Origin: Punica granatum
Taxonomy: Eukaryota; Streptophyta; Magnoliopsida; Myrtales; Lythraceae
Direction: 5' to 3'
NCBI RefSeq assembly: GCF_007655135.1
Contig: NC_045134.1
Span: forward strand, 3,120,982-3,184,981
Length of the DNA: 64,000 nt
Part shown: piece after piece, positions 58,821-64,000 of the stretch
Numbering within the stretch: the stretch's first letter is position 1
How the letters are laid out: the number at the start of each line of letters is the position of its first letter
The notes under the pieces: generated by a model
Databases searched by the model: none
Seen by the model: only the letters and a program-made list of their open reading frames with translations
What the model was told of the DNA's origin: nothing
Made by a program: the position numbers and the translations under genes

Positions 58821-61800
58821 ATGAGAGATCCGTCTGATTCAGGGAACCCAAAGGTGAGTTTTTTTTTTTTCCCCCCTGCCCGGTACTTCTATTTGTTCCT
58901 TATTTCAGGTTCGAGGCTGAATTCTTCCTCTTCTTGTTCTTCGGATTCCTGTGAATATTTTAGCAGTTAAAGCGTGATAGACGGAATTGCTCGGAAACGT
59001 CAGAGGGTGCCGAACGAAAAGCCCAAGTCAAAATGCGAGAGCTTAAATATCTGATGGGTCTTGAAGGTGAATTGTCTCAGCGCTGTTGCTGCTTGTCTGA
59101 TTTTTCTTTTTCTTTTTTAATTGAGATATGATGCATGAAAAGGTCAATGACTTGGAGTGAAACGATAACGGGTGGCCCAGATCTCGTTTTGGCCCCTCTG
59201 CGGGTAGATTTTGTTCATATACATCCTTTAGAGAAGGGAAGTTTTTCATTTTGGTGAATGATGATAAGTAGATATGAACAGCTAGTTTAGATTTTGAATG
59301 TCTTGCTTAGACCTTCATTGACAAAGTATTTTGCTTCGATTCACCAATAAGAAAGGGATTTGCTTTACAAACATTGACGGGCATGCCTCATAATAAGGGG
59401 ATTTTGGTGGGAAACATGCATTTAACAGCGGCAAGAGCATGGTTTTTCATTTGAAATGCCGATATGTTTCAAATATATTTTGTGATGTTCTCTATGTGTG
59501 GCATCTTTGCGATCTACTATCTTAACGTATGTTAATTCTAGATGATTCATATGCAGGAAGTAATTCTCTCTCTCTATCTCTCTTTTTTTTTTTCCGGACT
59601 TTGTTGGCTTTACTATCTGTCCTGTTTCAAAATTTCTTTGTGAAACAACAATTGGGTACATTTTCACCTCCGTGCTGATAGTTAATGTTATGTGAATCTT
59701 GATACCGTTTTTTTGCCTTTGAAATTAATTTCTCAGCCAAAACTTCAGAATTGTTAGATGACAAGGGACCTCCATGTCGCGACCAAGACATGTCTGAGGT
59801 AACTGACGAGCCCGTGGCCATTTCTACCAATGGATCCCTCCCTACGGAGCCCGAAGCAATCCCTGCACAACTTGATCTCAACGCAGAGCCCTGCACCGCT
59901 ACCAATCCTGATGGTGATTCTAATCATCGTGAAGCATGCTCCCTGAGAAAGCATAAGAAGCCGTGTGAGGACGATAACTCTGCAAGCTCAAGAGGCCTTG
60001 ACTTAGACCTCAATGTAGAAGATGTCCCAAGTCAGAATCCATTTCACCCTTACAAGAAACTTGATGAGCAGGCTAAGTCAAAGGATGTTTCTGAGTGTGC
60101 AAGCTCCAACACCGGTCCGTTGGAGGAGAAGGAGAAAGACCCGCTGAAGATTTGGAAGGAGATGAAGCAGAATGGGTTCTTGTCTTCCTCTCATGGAGGC
60201 ATACCGGTACCAAAACAACGTGGCAGGAAAATCAAGAATGAGTTGTTGTTGAAGAAGAGGCTTGAGCTTGCAAGGAAAGAACATGCAGATAAGTTTGCAA
60301 AGTTAGCTGCTCCAAGTGGGCTGCTCAATGAATTAAACCCTGGGATCATAAATCATGTTAGGAATCGGAGACAGGTCCACTCGATCATAGAGGCACTAGT
60401 GAAGTCTGAAAAGCCTCCAAGTGGCCATATTGGAAGCAGAAAGGGGAACCATTCAAGAGCTGCTGGTAAAGAACATGGAACTCGGAAAGAGTCAGGAACT
60501 TTCAGTGATTTGGGAGCAAATTGGCAGAAAATGTCGCGTCCTGTATCGTTTAATAGATCTGCTGAGCATGGAGAGCACAGCATTGGACCAGACATGGTAG
60601 GGAGGATGTTCACTGCAAGTCTTGGTCCTCAATACAACCCATTTAATCAGAATGATCCATTGGCACTGAAATTGTCCGCTTCAATGGGCAAAGCTTCAGA
60701 AGCGTCTATGTCCAATGAGGGCTCGACTAACCTTGGCAGTGTTACGTCTCTTTCAGTGAAAGGTAGCGCTGCAGGCCTTTATGTGCTTCTTTATTTGTTT
60801 CAGTACTTAGTCGGTTTCCCTGTGACTCAGCTAAAAAAGCTTGAAGGGTACATTGGGTGAGAAAGCTTCAGTTTCAGAGGGTGAGGGCATTAGAAAGGAA
60901 GGACATCTAATATTTAGGATTTAAGGGTTTCTGATGCTAAATGCTCGTGCTTGTTTTTTCCTCTGAGTTGTCCTGTGTTATCCATACTAACAAGTAACAT
61001 AAGGCAAGGCAGAAATTGGGGGAGTATTCCTACTTTGAACCGGAATCTGTTGTGCAAGAGAGTAGAAAAGCTTTATATTTACTAGAATAATCTTTTGGTT
61101 TCAGCTGCAACTATTGCTTCTCAATGGTTAGAGCTGCTGCATCAAGACATTAAAGGACGATTAGCAGGTAATGCTTTGTCCTGTCCAAGTAAAAAAGTTC
61201 AGGTTGAATCTCATGCATGTTTGTTAATGACTGTTCTTGTTTCCCTGTAATTTTTGAACTTGCAGCACTAAGACGCAGCAAAAAGAGAGTTCAAGCTGTG
61301 ATCAGCACAGAGCTACCTTTCCTAATATCTAAGGAGTTCTCATCTGATCAAGAGAATAATCCTTTTGCCGTGAAAAACTATATCGTGGGCCCCACTCCTA
61401 CTGCTGCCAATGCCCATAGGCTAAGGTGGAGTGCTCTCTTCGATCAGATGGATAAGGCACTCTCAGAAGAAGAACAGCAATTAGTGAGTATTTAGATTTA
61501 AAACTCATTTGATGTAGTTAATAAACACTTGTTTTAATCATTTTTTCGTGTGATTTTTAGGAGATTTGGCTGAACCAAGTTAAGGAGATGCAAATGCACT
61601 GTGAACAAGGCCTGCAAAGTGCTAACCAATATAGTACAGCTTATGGTCTGCAGAACCCGGGAACTACAGAAAACATGTCAAGGTACAGCTTATGTTTTAT
61701 GCTGAGCTTAATGCAACAAATTTGAGATTCTATCTTTACACTTGAACAAATGAATTATGTTCACAGATCAGGAAAAGCTGACAGCTCGGAAAGAGAGCTA

Positions 61801-61878
61801 GCAGTAAAGGCAGCTGCAGCATCCATATATTCGACATGCAACTTTCTGCTGTCAAAGGGAGATGTCTCCTGCTTCTGA
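58821..61878 (+). CDS. EAR-motif nuclear protein of unknown function
   Basis: Seven exons (58821-58853, 58964-59066, 59737-60762, 61105-61167, 61266-61483, 61561-61682, 61767-61878) join in phase to 559 codons (558 residues). The protein has two DLN-type repression motifs (LDLN about 91-94 and LDLDLN about 133-138). A basic segment follows (KQRGRKIKNELLLKKRLELARKEHADKF in outline: charged, probably helical). A C-terminal helical domain (QWLELLHQDIKGRLAALRRSKKRV ... EIWLNQVKEMQMHC in pieces) ends in GDVSCF. EAR motifs recruit TOPLESS corepressors, so a transcription-linked role is likely. Exon 2 begins at a TAGCAG tandem acceptor, so a one-residue (Gln) variant is expected. Confidence 0.85.
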
Positions 61879-62628
61879 TGTTCTGAAACCAGTTCTTCCA
61901 ATCATTCTTCCCGGTTTTCATAGACTTATATGTTCCTAGGGATTCCTGAGATTAACCAACATGATTGAAGTTCCCACACTAGCAGAGAGATCTGTACATT
62001 CTGTGAAGGAGGAGGCTTCATCGACTCTTGAAGCTTGTAAAAGTAGAAACAATCTGTAATCTACTTTTGATATACTTTTGACTACAGGCTGTAGAGGGCA
62101 GAACAAGATAAAGATGCACCGTATAAATGTCTTGTTGATGAACAACTTCCAGCAGGTGAAACATTTCTTCCTTCAGGAATACCTGAAGAATTTGACTCAT
62201 CAGTACCTCAGTTATTAATTTTGATTTCACTATTTTGTTATCCTTCCCTCCTCAAACAGCAGGAAAAAAGAAAGGTCAACCGATCAAGAGTGTCCACCAA
62301 TAATTTTACATTGAATTAGATAATAGCGAATGGTTTTTACAAGGAGATAAATCTCAGCACCCAAAGAAAAGGAAGAAAAGGAAGGGGGAAAAAAAAAGAC
62401 AGAATAATACAACTGCTCAAATACAAGATCGCCAGCTTACTGTGCACAGGTGAAGAAGCAAAACTGACATCATAAACTGTCCTGGAACTCTGTTTTTCTC
62501 GTTTCAAATCACTTTGATGGTTACAAGAATGTACAAGAATGGACGGCGGGCGGTTAAAGGAGACCAAGAGAGTCCTGGTTCTTAAGAATGAGGTCGAAAA
62601 CTTCCACTAGGATCTGAGGAATAAGGTC
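61879..62628. other. convergent 3' region
   Basis: The EAR-motif gene (plus) and the PUB62-like gene (minus) end toward each other here. Both 3' UTRs should lie in these 750 bp. No other gene seen. Confidence 0.55.
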
Positions 62629-64000
62629 TCATGAATGAAGCCAGTTTGGGGCCATCTTGCCCGAGCTCAGCTTCGATGACGAGTCATTGGTGACTTTAGC
62701 AAGCGATCGATATTGTAACTTAACACTCTCTGCATTGTCAAGGGTCTTCACCACGTACCTGCCAGTGATTTATGATTACCAATGAAACAACTCTCAAATT
62801 TGGAAAAGAATGTAAGACTCATGAACCATAGCTGAAAATCTTAAATTGAGGTGATAGTTTATGAAACCAGCCAAATATCAAGCTGATAGATCTATGAGTT
62901 AATGGATTTGACTACAGTTCAGTGGGTATAAAATGATTTTGAAGTTGGCCTGGCCAAGCTAGGTCTGACACTTTTTTCTTTACTTTACAATAATCAAATA
63001 CATAATAATAACTAACCATCCATTCAAGCACTGTGTTGTCACGATAGCCTCACGTCCAACAAAGCGCTGAGGTGTCCTTTTGTTCCCCTGAACTGAGATC
63101 CTCAGTTAGTATTAACTTCTACAACTGCTACAGATTGATTCAACAAAGCGCGAAAATGGTTCAGGAAGAAAGAAGACCTTTATTATAACTCTATCTGTCA
63201 CGGCAAAAGGGAATTGGACGCCTCTACTACTCCTTGATAGATCCATGAGTGAATATGCATAACTGTTCATATCCTGCAAATTGATTATCCAATATAATTG
63301 TAAGAACCTCCAACTGAACCCAGAAGAAAAGAAAATTATAGATGAATCTTGGGACATCTCACATTTTTGTTTTCTTTCTTGACATTTATTAAACTGCACT
63401 GCATTCTATATCATACTGTTTTGAGACACGCAACAGATGTTTACCTGTTCAACCCTGTCTCTCCTCCTCTTCAATGAGCGGTTAAAAAGCACGTCTTCTT
63501 CCCGCCGGAATGCTTGTACAGCTGCTCGCAGAGCTAACATAAAACAAAGAAGAAAGGTTTGAACAATTTGAGTATGTAACACGAGTTAGTTAATAGTTCC
63601 AATTATAAGAATCAGATTGGAGTTCAATTATTACATGCTTCTAACCTATACAGCAGTCAAACTTGACTAAAACATAGACATAGATGACTTTTAGATTTAA
63701 CGTAGAAAGTTTGCACAAGTGTTATTTTCTACTTACAGTGATTCGGCAGTATTGATTCTTCAGATACTGACTGCGAACAAGTGGGGCAGGCTTTCTGAAG
63801 TTGCATTTTGTAAATCAAAGTTAATAAATGAAGTAAAGCACAAATTACCCAAAACGTGCAGCTGTATCTCTTTGCATAATCTCATACCATGCAGCAATCA
63901 AACTTAAAATGTTAAACCAATACTTCCACCAAGAACTCACCGTTCCAATGACATGCTGCATGCCACCACTTCCAAAGGAATGCCCACAGGGCAAAATCAT
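62629..64000 (-). CDS. PUB62: PUB62/63-like U-box protein, C-terminal part (runs off window)
   Basis: Six exons of the 3' part are seen: 63941-64000 (cut by the edge), 63737-63794, 63445-63533, 63178-63273, 63017-63087 and 62629-62758, together 168 codons in one phase. The first reads ILPCGHSFGSGGMQHVIGT and continues into KACPTCSQSV, the core of a U-box/RING-like fold. ALRAAVQAFRREED-like (here LRAAVQAFRREED) and RSLKRRRDRVEQ follow. The C-terminal domain has GVQFPFAVTDRVIIKGNKRT, RFVGREAIVTTQCLNGW and YVVKTLDNAESVKLQYRSLA, ending NWLHS. Plant U-box proteins of this kind act as E3 ligases. The N-terminal part, including the start, lies beyond 64000. Confidence 0.85.

Noticed and set aside
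1..64000. CRISPR arrays, bacterial operons or viral insertions
   Set aside because: No regularly spaced direct repeats and no prokaryotic or virus-like genes; all structure fits a plant nuclear chromosome.

Overview
The window is nuclear DNA of a flowering plant, almost certainly a eudicot. It carries a full TIR-NBS-LRR resistance gene (a class absent from grasses), short spliced genes with GT-AG introns, AT-rich intergenic DNA with MITEs, long-TIR elements and solo LTRs, and plant-only families (alpha-expansin, ATL RING-H2, group I bZIP, PUB62-type U-box). The species cannot be fixed from sequence alone; Myrtales (for example pomegranate or eucalypt relatives) is a guess from the general look of the TNL gene. 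All exon structures below were built by hand from splice signals, reading phase and protein continuity. Each intact spliced gene summed to an exact multiple of three.

The left half (about 0.75-27 kb) is shaped by a segmental duplication. The downstream-oriented pair MnSOD + macro-domain hydrolase occurs twice on the minus strand: a complete pair at 21.78-26.80 kb and a broken pair at 2.27-5.32 kb. The broken pair has many independent lesions: three SOD exons deleted, a nonsense codon, loss of the SOD promoter stretch, loss of macro exon 1, a frameshift, a lost splice acceptor and a catalytic Asp-to-Glu change. Fainter remnants of the same segment lie at about 0.9-1.44 kb and 11.80-11.88 kb. 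Between the two copies sit an intact 1139-residue TNL gene (5.69-10.83 kb, minus) and about 10 kb of transposon-rich DNA: a long-TIR element with gene-like filler at 15.2-16.3 kb, a solo LTR at 16.7-18.4 kb, local tandem duplications, and Helitron-like ends.

From 26.8 kb to 32.3 kb the order is: a 333-bp bidirectional promoter shared by the macro gene and a 750-residue plant protein of unknown function (27.13-30.29 kb, plus), then an alpha-expansin (30.86-32.29 kb, minus). After a 4-kb gap come a group I bZIP factor (36.29-38.71 kb, minus) and an intronless calmodulin-like protein (39.19-39.69 kb, minus). A repeat-rich stretch with a 26-base C tract follows, then an intronless ATL RING-H2 ligase (43.67-44.25 kb, plus).

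The right part (44.3-64 kb) holds a second solo LTR of the same family (47.8-49.5 kb), a small intronless protein gene (52.64-53.36 kb), a decayed SHPRH/RAD5-type RING-helicase fragment (55.4-56.2 kb), a seven-exon gene for an EAR-motif nuclear protein (58.82-61.88 kb, plus), and the 3' part of a PUB62-like U-box gene that runs off the right edge (62.63-64.0 kb, minus). The most noteworthy points are the asymmetric decay of the duplicated MnSOD/macro pair around an intact TIR-type immune receptor, the putative gene-capturing TIR element, and a snRNA-type USE/TATA promoter arrangement inside one solo LTR.
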